IMG/VR virus record: IMGVR_UViG_3300007344_003299
Span: 1-26,529 of that record
Strand: one strand, 5' to 3'
DNA length: 26,529 nt
DNA from: a virus
The notes under the pieces are model-generated. The model had not been told where the DNA came from. It saw only the letters and a program-made list of their open reading frames with translations, and ran no database searches. Made by a program: the position numbers and the translations under genes. Of the stretch, positions 1 to 5,744 are shown piece by piece (the first letter of the stretch is position 1; the number at the start of each line of letters is the position of its first letter).

Positions 1-36
1 ATCACGATGGTCTCGTTCCACGAGGAGGAGAAGTGA
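1..36 (+). CDS. C-terminal end of an upstream phage gene (partial)
   Basis: An open frame enters from the left edge and ends at the TGA at 34-36, giving the last 11 residues ITMVSFHEEEK. The stop overlaps the ATG of the next gene (TGATG), the tight stop/start coupling seen throughout this window, so it is very likely the end of a real gene in the same operon. Its GAG-rich last codons (22-30) also serve as the ribosome binding site of the next gene. Too little remains to suggest a function. Confidence 0.6.
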   Translation: MTMVSFHEEEK

Positions 37-1136
37 TGGGCGATCTGTTCAACACCGTGATGGCCGCTCTTGCGCAACCGCGCAAGGGCATCTCCATGTA
101 TCAGTCGCACAAGTATTCCGAGGCTTCACGCAGGATGTGTCAGCAAGGTTTGATTGGTACGCAGAAGTTCACCGTCTGCAACAGTTTGCTTGAGCATGCA
201 GTGCTTGCCAGTTTCTGCAAGCCCAAAGCACTCGTAGACATGTGTGAGTTGGCTGTCCCACCTTTCCGCAACATGTGGATTGAGTGGGACGAGAAGCACC
301 GCATGGAGTTGTTGCGTCACCATGGCACTAAGTTGGGCTACTTTGACAACGGCTTTGAGTGGACGCCAGACACATGGGCAGACGAGGTGGGCTATCACAT
401 CTGGGATGACCCACCCATGCCGCACTTCTGCTACTCGCAATACTCGTTGAATGAGGGCCAGATACTTGTGCCACCTATGTCGTTCTCGATGGTGAACGAG
501 GGTGACATGGATGCGCGTAACTCTGACCACTTCACGACAGCGGGTAAAGTTGTGCCGCCTACGCTTGAAGAGGTGCGCAGACAACAGCGTAGGTTTGGCA
601 AGGTTCTGCTGAGTTCGCCATATGCGGAGAAGCACAAGGGCGATGCCAGTTTGGAGACGCTGTACTTCCGCATGAACCCAAGCATCTCGAACGCAGGGAA
701 CATGATTTTGCCAAGACAACTGGCGCGTGACCCTGAGATGCGCATGCAGTTGGCAGACCAGAGTGCCAAGGCATATGCGGGTGACATGCGCTTCCTGATT
801 ACCGTGCTTGCACTGGTGAATTACCCGCACACAATCATCGAACGCAAGGTCGAGAGGGGGCCAACACGGATTGCCTATGGCAGACGCGTGCCTCGCAATG
901 AGTTGCGTGTGTTGGAGATTGACCTGCCAAAGCCAAGAGGGACTACGCGATACGAGCGTATGTTCAAGGGTGGCGGCGGCAAGAAGCGTCGACATGTCAG
1001 ACGTGGGCATTGGCGTCGGTACAGACGCAAGGATGGCACTGTGACTACGCAGTGGATCGAAGAGCAATGGGTGGGAAGTGCCGAGGTTGGCACGATCACT
1101 CACGACTATGAACTCAAAAGCAAAGGAGCGAAGTAA
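36..1136 (+). CDS. Hypothetical phage protein with very basic C-terminal tail
   Basis: I do not recognise the family. I chose the ATG at 36 because it overlaps the previous stop (TGATG) and follows a strong GAGGAGGAG site; a GTG at 33 is in the same frame. The 366-residue product is soluble, with no signal peptide or membrane segment. Aromatic and proline-rich stretches fill the middle. Near the C-terminus a glycine run is followed by an Arg/Lys/His-rich patch of RRHVRRGHWRRY type and then an acidic end. I have a general memory of similar HxRGHWRR patches in uncharacterised phage proteins, but it gives no function. The basic patch suggests nucleic-acid contact (inference). The gene is translationally coupled to the next one (TAATG). 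Confidence 0.75.
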   Translation: MGDLFNTVMAALAQPRKGISMYQSHKYSEASRRMCQQGLIGTQKFTVCNSLLEHAVLASFCKPKALVDMCELAVPPFRNMWIEWDEKHRMELLRHHGTKLGYFDNGFEWTPDTWADEVGYHIWDDPPMPHFCYSQYSLNEGQILVPPMSFSMVNEGDMDARNSDHFTTAGKVVPPTLEEVRRQQRRFGKVLLSSPYAEKHKGDASLETLYFRMNPSISNAGNMILPRQLARDPEMRMQLADQSAKAYAGDMRFLITVLALVNYPHTIIERKVERGPTRIAYGRRVPRNELRVLEIDLPKPRGTTRYERMFKGGGGKKRRHVRRGHWRRYRRKDGTVTTQWIEEQWVGSAEVGTITHDYELKSKGAK

Positions 1137-1579
1137 TGAGCGCGATTGATAACGTGATGGTTTTCTGGGACGTGATGTCCACAGACGAGAAGAAAGAACT
1201 AATCCTACGCATTGGCGAGAAGGCACTCGAAGAAGGTATCGTGAACGCAGACGATATTAAGCCAGTGGGTGGCAAGAAGAAGCGGAAGAGTTCCTACAAG
1301 CCGTTCTGGATCAAGACTGCGGAGCGTATCGACCCCACGAAGAAGGGCATGTTCCGCGTCGAGGGCAACTGGGTGAACGATGTGCAGAGAGACGTGGCCG
1401 AGGGCAACCTCGTGATCATTGGCACGAAAGCACCCAAACATTATTGGGTTGGCAAGCGTCAAGATGGTGCGAACATGGACTTGATCAACGGTCTGGCAGT
1501 CGAGAACATCGCATATGTGACAGACGCCGACAACTTCTCTGGTATTGAGACCGCACTCGAAAATGCACTTGCGGCGTGA
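1136..1579 (+). CDS. Hypothetical small phage protein
   Basis: The start ATG overlaps the stop of the preceding gene (TAATG at 1134-1138), so the two form an operon. The 147-residue product begins with an acidic, helical section and has a lysine-rich linker (GGKKKRKSSYKPFW) near residue 50. The rest is mixed alpha/beta with several Trp and Tyr residues. No catalytic motif, signal peptide or membrane helix is visible. I do not recognise the family. Co-transcription with the preceding basic-tailed protein hints at a shared role, which is inference only. The coding run ends here and a long regulatory region follows. Confidence 0.7.
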   Translation: MSAIDNVMVFWDVMSTDEKKELILRIGEKALEEGIVNADDIKPVGGKKKRKSSYKPFWIKTAERIDPTKKGMFRVEGNWVNDVQRDVAEGNLVIIGTKAPKHYWVGKRQDGANMDLINGLAVENIAYVTDADNFSGIETALENALAA

Positions 1580-1595
1580 GTGATTACGTCGTAAG

Positions 1596-1615
1596 GTGTA
1601 TAGTGTGTTATACAC
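1596..1615. promoter_or_regulatory. Perfect inverted repeat GTGTATA-N6-TATACAC (operator-like)
   Basis: GTGTATA at 1596-1602 is repeated exactly in inverse at 1609-1615 with a 6-base spacer. The site lies 17 bases after the last gene of the left operon and about 290 bases before the LuxR-type gene. Size and spacing fit an operator for a dimeric repressor or activator. It shares TATAC/GTATA elements with the divergent promoter region near 11850. Which regulator binds is unknown. Confidence 0.5.
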
Positions 1616-1902
1616 AAAGGGTAGAAAAATGTTTCACAAAAAAGAAGAAAACAGAATGTCTTACCAACGATGGGTAGATGTTTTGTGTTATGGGGTCAGG
1701 TGTATTCCGCGTTATGGCCTCAGGTCTCGCGCACATGCGCACCTGACAACTACGCGTGACCACAACTCATTCTGTCTATTCCGTCAAGGAGTTTTGTTTT
1801 CTGGTGTACATATCAACCTAGACAACGACTGGGCTAACGCGCCACCCCTTGAATGTGTTGCTAATCTTAGATCGACAAACGAAGCAACCAGTAAGGGATA
1901 CA
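1616..1902. promoter_or_regulatory. Non-coding leader with iteron-like direct repeats
   Basis: No convincing gene is seen between 1580 and 1902. Two 15-base direct repeats, GTTATGGGGTCAGGT (1687-1701) and GTTATGGCCTCAGGT (1711-1725), match at 13 of 15 positions and start 24 bases apart. The core TCAGGT recurs inverted as ACCTGA at 1741-1746, so three cores sit 24 and 21 bases apart, close to whole helical turns. This fits cooperative binding by a regulator ahead of the LuxR-type/integrase pair, or an iteron-type element. A ribosome-binding-like AAGGGA at 1894-1899 precedes the ATG at 1903. Confidence 0.45.
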
Positions 1903-2346
1903 ATGGAAAATCAACTGGATCGGATCGAGTGGAAGCTCGACCAAATACTTGGTGCGTTAATGGCGAAAGCCTACGACGCGCCTACAAAAGGCGAAGCCTC
2001 GCCAACGGAAACCTCGAACCACCAAGCGCAAATGCCGCAACTTACAACCAAGCAACATGCGGCATTGCAAATGTTGCTAAGAGGAGCCGACAACGCAGAG
2101 ATTGCGGAGCGGTTCAACGTCAGCCCGAACACAGCCAAGATTTACGTGCGTGGCATAGCCAAGAAATTGGGTGTGAGTACGCGTGCGCAGATCGTGGTGC
2201 GTCTGTTGGACGTGTTCAATGACCTCGATGACAACAGTTATCGGGCAATGACTGGCGGTTTGCCGAAGGATTGGGACGCGACTTATGTGCATCCCGACCC
2301 ATTCGCAAGACTTTACAGAGTAGAGAGAGAGGAAAATGACACTTGA
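1903..2346 (+). CDS. LuxR/GerE-type HTH transcriptional regulator
   Basis: A 147-residue DNA-binding protein with a short helical N-terminus (1-20), a polar linker (about 22-46) and a C-terminal LuxR/GerE four-helix HTH at about 47-105. The HTH carries the family signature: LTTKQHAALQMLLRG, then NAEIAERFNVSPNTAKIYVRGI, then KKLGVSTRAQ. There is no receiver or autoinducer-binding domain, so it is a minimal regulator. I chose the ATG at 1903 because AAGGGA lies 3 bases upstream of it; the same frame extends further upstream without a better start. Its last 11 bases overlap the integrase start, so the two are co-expressed and the protein probably controls integration or the lysogeny decision (inference). 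The repeats upstream are possible binding sites. Confidence 0.85.
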   Translation: MENQLDRIEWKLDQILGALMAKAYDAPTKGEASPTETSNHQAQMPQLTTKQHAALQMLLRGADNAEIAERFNVSPNTAKIYVRGIAKKLGVSTRAQIVVRLLDVFNDLDDNSYRAMTGGLPKDWDATYVHPDPFARLYRVEREENDT

Positions 2347-3370
2347 ACTAAGACTACGAAACGATGTCTGGCAGGTATGCGGCACAGTCGTGAAGCCAGA
2401 TGGCGTGAAGGTTCGTGTGCGTAAGACTACGGGATACACGAAGCATCAGAAGCAATACGCGTCTGCCGCTTTGTCCCGCATTCTTCTGGACACAATGAAT
2501 GGGGTTGCGGAAGTCGAGAACGATGCCGCAACCCTCGAAGATGCAATCAACCAATATCTTTCCCGACCAAATCCGCCGGGGGAGACAGACGTCAGCATCC
2601 TAAATCGTCTGGGCAAACTGCAAGGTAAGACGCCGTTGGCTCGGCTCAAGACCAATGACCTGTACTCTTACGTGACTGGGCGTGGGAACAGTGCAGGTAC
2701 GGTTGCGCGTGAGATGAATACGATCAACGCCATGCTGAAACATGCGCGTGAGATTGGATTGGATGCGCCCGACATTACGTTGAAGCGTCCGTCTGTGGAT
2801 GATGCCAGAAGCAGGTGGCTGACTGAGGACGAGAGAGATCGCCTGATTGCGGCATGTTCGCCTGAGATTAAGGGACTGGTGACGTTCCTGTTTTATACAG
2901 GCGCACGGATTGGCGAGGCGTTCGCTTTAACTTGGCCAGAAGTGAGGGACAGACAGGCGTTCTTTACTTCCTACAAGGGCAAGATGCGCAAGAAACGTGT
3001 GAGAGGCGTGCCGCTTACACCGATTGCGTTGAGTGCAATGGGTTCGCCGACAGGCGACTACGTTTTCACGGCTCCGAATGGAGCGCAGTGGGACAGACGC
3101 AAGTTCTATGACTACTTCACGGTGGCATGTGATCGTGCAGGGATTGCAGATTTCACGCCGCATGACTGTAGGCATACGTTTGCGTCACATCTGGTGCAGA
3201 AAGGTGCCAGTTTGAGGGCGGTGGCAGACCTGCTTGGTCATACGTCACTGGCCATGGTGATGAGGTACAGCCATCTGGCACAAAATCACTTGAGTGACAC
3301 CGTCAACCTCTTGGGTGGTGGTGGCACAGACGGAACACACGGTTCCGTAAGTTACTTGAGGGCAGTGTAA
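2336..3370 (+). CDS. int: Tyrosine site-specific recombinase (phage integrase)
   Basis: Catalyses integration and excision between attP and attB through a 3'-phosphotyrosine intermediate. The 344-residue product has an N-terminal arm-binding region, a SAM-like core-binding domain (about 65-145) and a catalytic domain (about 160-325). The expected active-site residues are visible: R191 in TGARIGEA, a lysine in the beta-hairpin near 216-220, H276xxR279 in PHDCRH, H302 in LLGHTS and the nucleophile Y311 in MRYSHL. The ATG at 2336 follows a GAGAGAGGAAA stretch and overlaps the LuxR-type gene by 11 bases. The gene ends 5 bases before a tRNA-Thr 3' half, the usual place for attP next to int. Confidence 0.96.
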   Translation: MTLELRLRNDVWQVCGTVVKPDGVKVRVRKTTGYTKHQKQYASAALSRILLDTMNGVAEVENDAATLEDAINQYLSRPNPPGETDVSILNRLGKLQGKTPLARLKTNDLYSYVTGRGNSAGTVAREMNTINAMLKHAREIGLDAPDITLKRPSVDDARSRWLTEDERDRLIAACSPEIKGLVTFLFYTGARIGEAFALTWPEVRDRQAFFTSYKGKMRKKRVRGVPLTPIALSAMGSPTGDYVFTAPNGAQWDRRKFYDYFTVACDRAGIADFTPHDCRHTFASHLVQKGASLRAVADLLGHTSLAMVMRYSHLAQNHLSDTVNLLGGGGTDGTHGSVSYLRAV

Positions 3371-3375
3371 ACTGT

Positions 3376-3425
3376 AACCCTTGGTAAGGGTGAGGTCGAG
3401 AGTTCAATCCTCTCTCACAGCACCA
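3376..3425 (+). other. attP-like core: 3' half of a tRNA-Thr(GGT) gene
   Basis: The bases fold as the 3' half of a tRNA. The anticodon arm is AACCC-TTGGTAA-GGGTG (anticodon GGT at 3383-3385; the outermost pair is mismatched). The variable loop AGGTC follows, then a perfect T arm GAGAG-TTCAATC-CTCTC at 3398-3414, the acceptor strand TCACAGC, discriminator A and an encoded CCA at 3423-3425. The 5' half (acceptor, D arm) is missing upstream, where the integrase gene ends at 3370. Phages that integrate into tRNA genes carry just this half so the host tRNA is rebuilt on insertion. It is therefore the likely att core rather than a working tRNA. An attL/attR junction is possible if this is a prophage, but the absent 5' half favours attP. 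Confidence 0.85.
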
Positions 3426-3470
3426 TCCTTCACCCTTCCAAGCCTCAAGTTTAGTGGCAGACACCCAACG

Positions 3471-3486
3471 TGTTTCACGTGAAACG
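3471..3486. promoter_or_regulatory. parS-like: parS-like ParB-binding site
   Basis: TGTTTCACGTGAAACG matches the widely conserved chromosomal parS sequence (TGTTTCACGTGAAACA) at 15 of 16 bases and contains the full 14-bp palindrome GTTTCACGTGAAAC at 3472-3485. Chromosomal ParB proteins of alphaproteobacteria and many other bacteria nucleate on this sequence. No ParA or ParB gene is visible in the window, so the likely partner is the host ParB (inference). The site is 46 bases beyond the tRNA-Thr fragment in non-coding DNA. Confidence 0.7.
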
Positions 3487-3532
3487 TCTGCCGCGCCTTC
3501 GTGGTGTGTTGGTGTCACGTTCTTTGCACACA

Positions 3533-3579
3533 TTGGCACACTAAAAGATAACTTGTATCGTCTATAAGACACCTGTAGA
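3533..3579 (+). promoter_or_regulatory. Promoter and shared operator-like motif before the small plus-strand operon
   Basis: A sigma70-like pair TTGGCA (3533-3538) and TATCGT (3556-3561) is spaced by 17 bases. Slightly downstream, TATAAG (3563-3568) is followed at once by ACACCTGTAGA (3569-3579). The same arrangement, TATACT followed by ACACCTATAGA, occurs at 11854-11870 in the divergent promoter region. The shared block may be a repressor operator overlapping transcription starts. A good ribosome site (GAGGAG) and the ATG at 3600 follow within 21 bases. Confidence 0.5.
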
Positions 3580-3599
3580 GTGTTATTGAGGAGTGAGAT

Positions 3600-3878
3600 A
3601 TGAAACAGAAACTAAGCATTATTGGAAAGATCGAACCGCCGTTCACAGATGTGGACTACCGAGAAATAGATGTTCTTTGTGAGAAGCTGATCGAGACTTG
3701 TCAGCTTATGCAGAACAGAACTGCAAGCGTGTACGCAAAGAACACCGCCAGTGACATCATTGATGTGTTGGTGGACATCAAAGTTGACGTTCAAGAGCAT
3801 GGGAAAAAGCATGCGAAGAAGATGGACGATGATGGATTTGTAACCCTAGACAAGGAGCAGACACATGGCAGAGCCTAA
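3600..3878 (+). CDS. Hypothetical small acidic protein
   Basis: This 92-residue protein starts at an ATG preceded by GAGGAG and lies just behind a promoter. It is predicted soluble and mostly helical, with a charged C-terminus rich in His, Lys and Asp (about 65-80). I see no known motif. Its last 14 bases overlap the next start at 3865. Position in a short operon that ends in a winged-helix regulator, next to integrase and attP, suggests an early or lysogeny-related accessory role, but the sequence itself does not show this. Confidence 0.65.
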   Translation: MKQKLSIIGKIEPPFTDVDYREIDVLCEKLIETCQLMQNRTASVYAKNTASDIIDVLVDIKVDVQEHGKKHAKKMDDDGFVTLDKEQTHGRA

Positions 3879-4170
3879 TTTAATTAAAGTTGCAGACGTT
3901 TATGTCGTGCAACAAGACGAACAGTTTGTTGGCGTTGAGGTCGGTTTTACTGACGCAGTACGCAACAAGCGTGGGGCGGCAACGTCCCTCGACTTCATGA
4001 GGAATGCGTTGAGCAACAGCGGATGGATAGCACAGACAATCATGAGAGTTGAGGACAAGGAAGACGATGCACAGGCTAACGCACAACCAGAAGACAGTGG
4101 CAGTGAAGATACTCAAACACCTCCACAGCCAACCAAACGAGCAAAGACAAAGCCAACAGCAGATAGCTGA
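3865..4170 (+). CDS. Hypothetical small protein with disordered C-terminus
   Basis: A 101-residue product. Residues 1-60 look folded, with a beta-rich start followed by a helix around SLDFMRNALSNSGW. From about residue 64 to the end it is low-complexity (Asp/Glu/Gln/Pro/Thr, then Lys). That disordered tail is encoded by the same DNA that, in another frame, encodes the N-terminus of the winged-helix protein starting at 4067. The overlap is 104 bases. The family is not recognised. Confidence 0.6.
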   Translation: MAEPNLIKVADVYVVQQDEQFVGVEVGFTDAVRNKRGAATSLDFMRNALSNSGWIAQTIMRVEDKEDDAQANAQPEDSGSEDTQTPPQPTKRAKTKPTADS

Positions 4171-4336
4171 TGCCGTTGGTATGTCACAGTCGCAAGTGAG
4201 TAGGTATCTCAAGATATTTGATTACCTGCAAATCACAGACAACGTCGACAAGACCTACAAAGTTGGGTCGAAAGCAGACAAGTATCTGGCATATTGGGCC
4301 GTTTACTTCATGGAGCGAGGGGAAAAGAAAAACTAG
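4067..4336 (+). CDS. Small winged-helix DNA-binding protein
   Basis: An 89-residue protein with a clear helix-turn-helix at about residues 32-58 (QQIADAVGMSQSQVSRYLKI) and a following short wing, resembling MarR/IclR-like and phage replication-regulator winged helices. I chose the ATG at 4067, with AAGGAAG just upstream; a TTG six codons earlier (4049) is an alternative. It overlaps the previous gene by 104 bases in another frame and meets the convergent minus-strand gene in a shared palindromic CTAG (4333-4336), where both use TAG. Probably a regulator of this operon or of lysogeny (inference). Confidence 0.75.
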   Translation: MHRLTHNQKTVAVKILKHLHSQPNEQRQSQQQIADAVGMSQSQVSRYLKIFDYLQITDNVDKTYKVGSKADKYLAYWAVYFMERGEKKN

Positions 4337-4785
4337 AGCATGTTGTTGCGATACATGTAACCCCAGACAACGAGGCCACAGACGAGAACAATGCCGAAGA
4401 CAACGGCACACCAAAGTGCGATGGCCTCGATTGTTTCTTGACGTTGTTTCTTGGCCGCACGTTCTGCGGCCTTTCTTTCTTCACGGATTTGACCGCGCAG
4501 ACGTATGAGTTCTTGCCATGCGGAGAGACCGCGCGTGTATATTATGATTTCGCGCAAGTTGTGTTCCATGTCCTGCGCCTGTTGCTTTTGCATGAATGTG
4601 TCGAGGGCTTCCTCGTTCACAGAGCGGAACGGACTGCTTTTCTTTTTGTTGTGTTGGTTCTTGACGTCGTCGATGGCGTCAAACATCTTCCCGATTTCTT
4701 TGCCGAGAGATGCTATCTCCTTACCTGCTGAGACACCTGCCTTGATCGCACTGAATGCGGCCACGGCTGTCGTGATCGGCTCCAT
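4333..4785 (-). CDS. Phage membrane protein with C-terminal TM helix
   Basis: A 150-residue protein. The N-terminus is alanine/glycine-rich and helical. A long charged amphipathic region (about 45-115) is rich in Gln, Glu, Arg and Lys and probably coiled-coil. One hydrophobic segment lies at about 119-143 (ALWCAVVFGIVLVCGLVVW). It would be anchored in the inner membrane with most of the protein in the cytoplasm or virion interior. From memory, proteins of this pattern occur near structural genes in marine podoviruses and siphoviruses, but I cannot assign a role. The start at 4785 follows AAGGGG. It is the last gene of the minus-strand block and shares its CTAG stop with the convergent winged-helix gene. 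Confidence 0.8.
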   Translation of the reverse strand: MEPITTAVAAFSAIKAGVSAGKEIASLGKEIGKMFDAIDDVKNQHNKKKSSPFRSVNEEALDTFMQKQQAQDMEHNLREIIIYTRGLSAWQELIRLRGQIREERKAAERAAKKQRQETIEAIALWCAVVFGIVLVCGLVVWGYMYRNNML

Positions 4786-4844
4786 TAGACAACCCCTTGA
4801 ACAATATGTCCCAAGTTTAACAAAGGGAGTTGGTCAAGGTCGTC

Positions 4845-5024
4845 CTACGACATGCGTTTCCACATGGGGACGCAGACCGCACGTGCGTTGTCTTGGCGTT
4901 CGTGGTTAAAGGCTTGCGCCATTTCGATGCACTGTTCGAGCGTGAGGTCTTCGTAGATGGGTGGCGCGGCTTGAAACACCCCCGCCTGTATAATAACCAT
5001 TATAACGAAGGTGTATGTGAACAT
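4845..5024 (-). CDS. Tiny exported protein with signal peptide and two cysteines
   Basis: A 59-residue gene starting at the ATG at 5022-5024 behind a very strong TAGGAGG site and ending with TAG at 4845. The N-terminus MFTYTFVIMVIIQAGVFQAA is a hydrophobic signal sequence with a possible cleavage after QAA. The mature part is short and polar, with Cys32 and Cys51 that could form a disulfide in the periplasm. There is no lipobox, so it is not an obvious outer-membrane spanin. It starts 10 bases after the dioxygenase gene stop and is probably co-transcribed with it. Function unknown; superinfection exclusion or envelope modification are possibilities (inference). Confidence 0.7.
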   Translation of the reverse strand: MFTYTFVIMVIIQAGVFQAAPPIYEDLTLEQCIEMAQAFNHERQDNARAVCVPMWKRMS

Positions 5025-5033
5025 CGCCGCCTC

Positions 5034-5741
5034 CTACTTTCCTATGCCATAGAAAGACTTTTCCCATTCCTTGTGCCGCTTCAGTGGTTCGCGGACGTAT
5101 GGAAGCAACCAAGCCAGACGTAAGATTGTCCAGTTGATTAGGTTCCATGGGAAATATAGGGGGCGCATTGTATCCATGAACAAGACGACACGGAGTTCGT
5201 CTGTCTCATTGTGCGCCTCGTGCATGTAGGTGTCGTCAAAGTATACGACTTCTCCATTGCGCCAATAATATGGACGACCTGCAACACGGATGTGACAACG
5301 CCCTTCACGTGGAATTATGACACCCATGTGTGCGCGGAGTATCCCAGACCATGGCCCCTCATGCGGTGGTAGGGATTTGCGAGGGCCAAGGATTGATAAG
5401 TATGCGGAGCATATGATGGGATGCTTGTCGATGATCGCCATCGTCTTGGGCATCTGCTCTATGTTGCGCTTGAAGCGAATACCCGCCGCCTTGAGGAAGA
5501 ACATCTTCCACCTGTCGTCGTTAGAAAGGTCTAGTTGGTCGGGGCTGATCTCTTGGAATGGCGTTAGTTCGTCGTAGCGTTCAAGGACTTTCTCCACCTC
5601 GGCCCGTATCTCTGGATAAGCGGCCTCTAAGTCTGCGGTTGCAGGAAGTAAAGTCTTGTCAAAGAATGGTTGGTCGCCGATGCGACACCTGCGTCTGAAG
5701 TGTGGTTTGAGTGTTCGCTCTAGCCAATCTTGGAAGGCCAT
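5034..5741 (-). CDS. Aspartyl/asparaginyl beta-hydroxylase-like Fe(II)/2OG dioxygenase
   Basis: The family hydroxylates Asp/Asn side chains, or lipid A in the related LpxO enzymes, using Fe(II), O2 and 2-oxoglutarate. In this 235-residue protein the double-stranded beta-helix core (about 108-192) shows PPHEGPW (H127, G129), LRAHMGV, DDTYMHEAHN (H174) and R184 ten residues later as the 2OG-binding arginine. HxG in place of HxD is the pattern of human ASPH and its bacterial relatives, whereas LpxO normally has HxD. The C-terminus (about 194-225) holds an amphipathic or membrane-associating segment ending PYVREPLKRHKEW, typical of the bacterial subfamily. The start follows TTAGGATAG. The substrate is unknown; an envelope or virion target is inference. 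Confidence 0.87.
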   Translation of the reverse strand: MAFQDWLERTLKPHFRRRCRIGDQPFFDKTLLPATADLEAAYPEIRAEVEKVLERYDELTPFQEISPDQLDLSNDDRWKMFFLKAAGIRFKRNIEQMPKTMAIIDKHPIICSAYLSILGPRKSLPPHEGPWSGILRAHMGVIIPREGRCHIRVAGRPYYWRNGEVVYFDDTYMHEAHNETDELRVVLFMDTMRPLYFPWNLINWTILRLAWLLPYVREPLKRHKEWEKSFYGIGK

Positions 5742-5744
5742 CTA

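Noticed and set aside
126-1226. Long minus-strand open frame of 366 codons opposite the first genes
   Set aside because: It overlaps two well-supported plus-strand genes completely, has no ribosome site or domain, and its composition (His/Arg/Cys/Leu-rich) is that of a reverse-strand shadow.
1596-2222. Plus-strand frame of 208 codons over the leader and LuxR gene
   Set aside because: Its second half is the LuxR-type gene in another frame and the first half has no recognisable protein character; the repeats in the leader point to a regulatory region.
3376-3425. A complete functional tRNA-Thr gene
   Set aside because: No 5' acceptor strand or D arm exists upstream; only the 3' half is present.
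3303-3572. Minus-strand frame of 89 codons over the integrase end, tRNA fragment and parS-like site
   Set aside because: Its sequence is the translated tRNA complement (CCERGLNSRPHPYQG-type), a well-known false gene; no start signals.
4906-5148. Minus-strand frame of 80 codons near the dioxygenase end
   Set aside because: It spans the end of the hydroxylase gene and the small exported-protein gene, both better supported, and lacks any motif.
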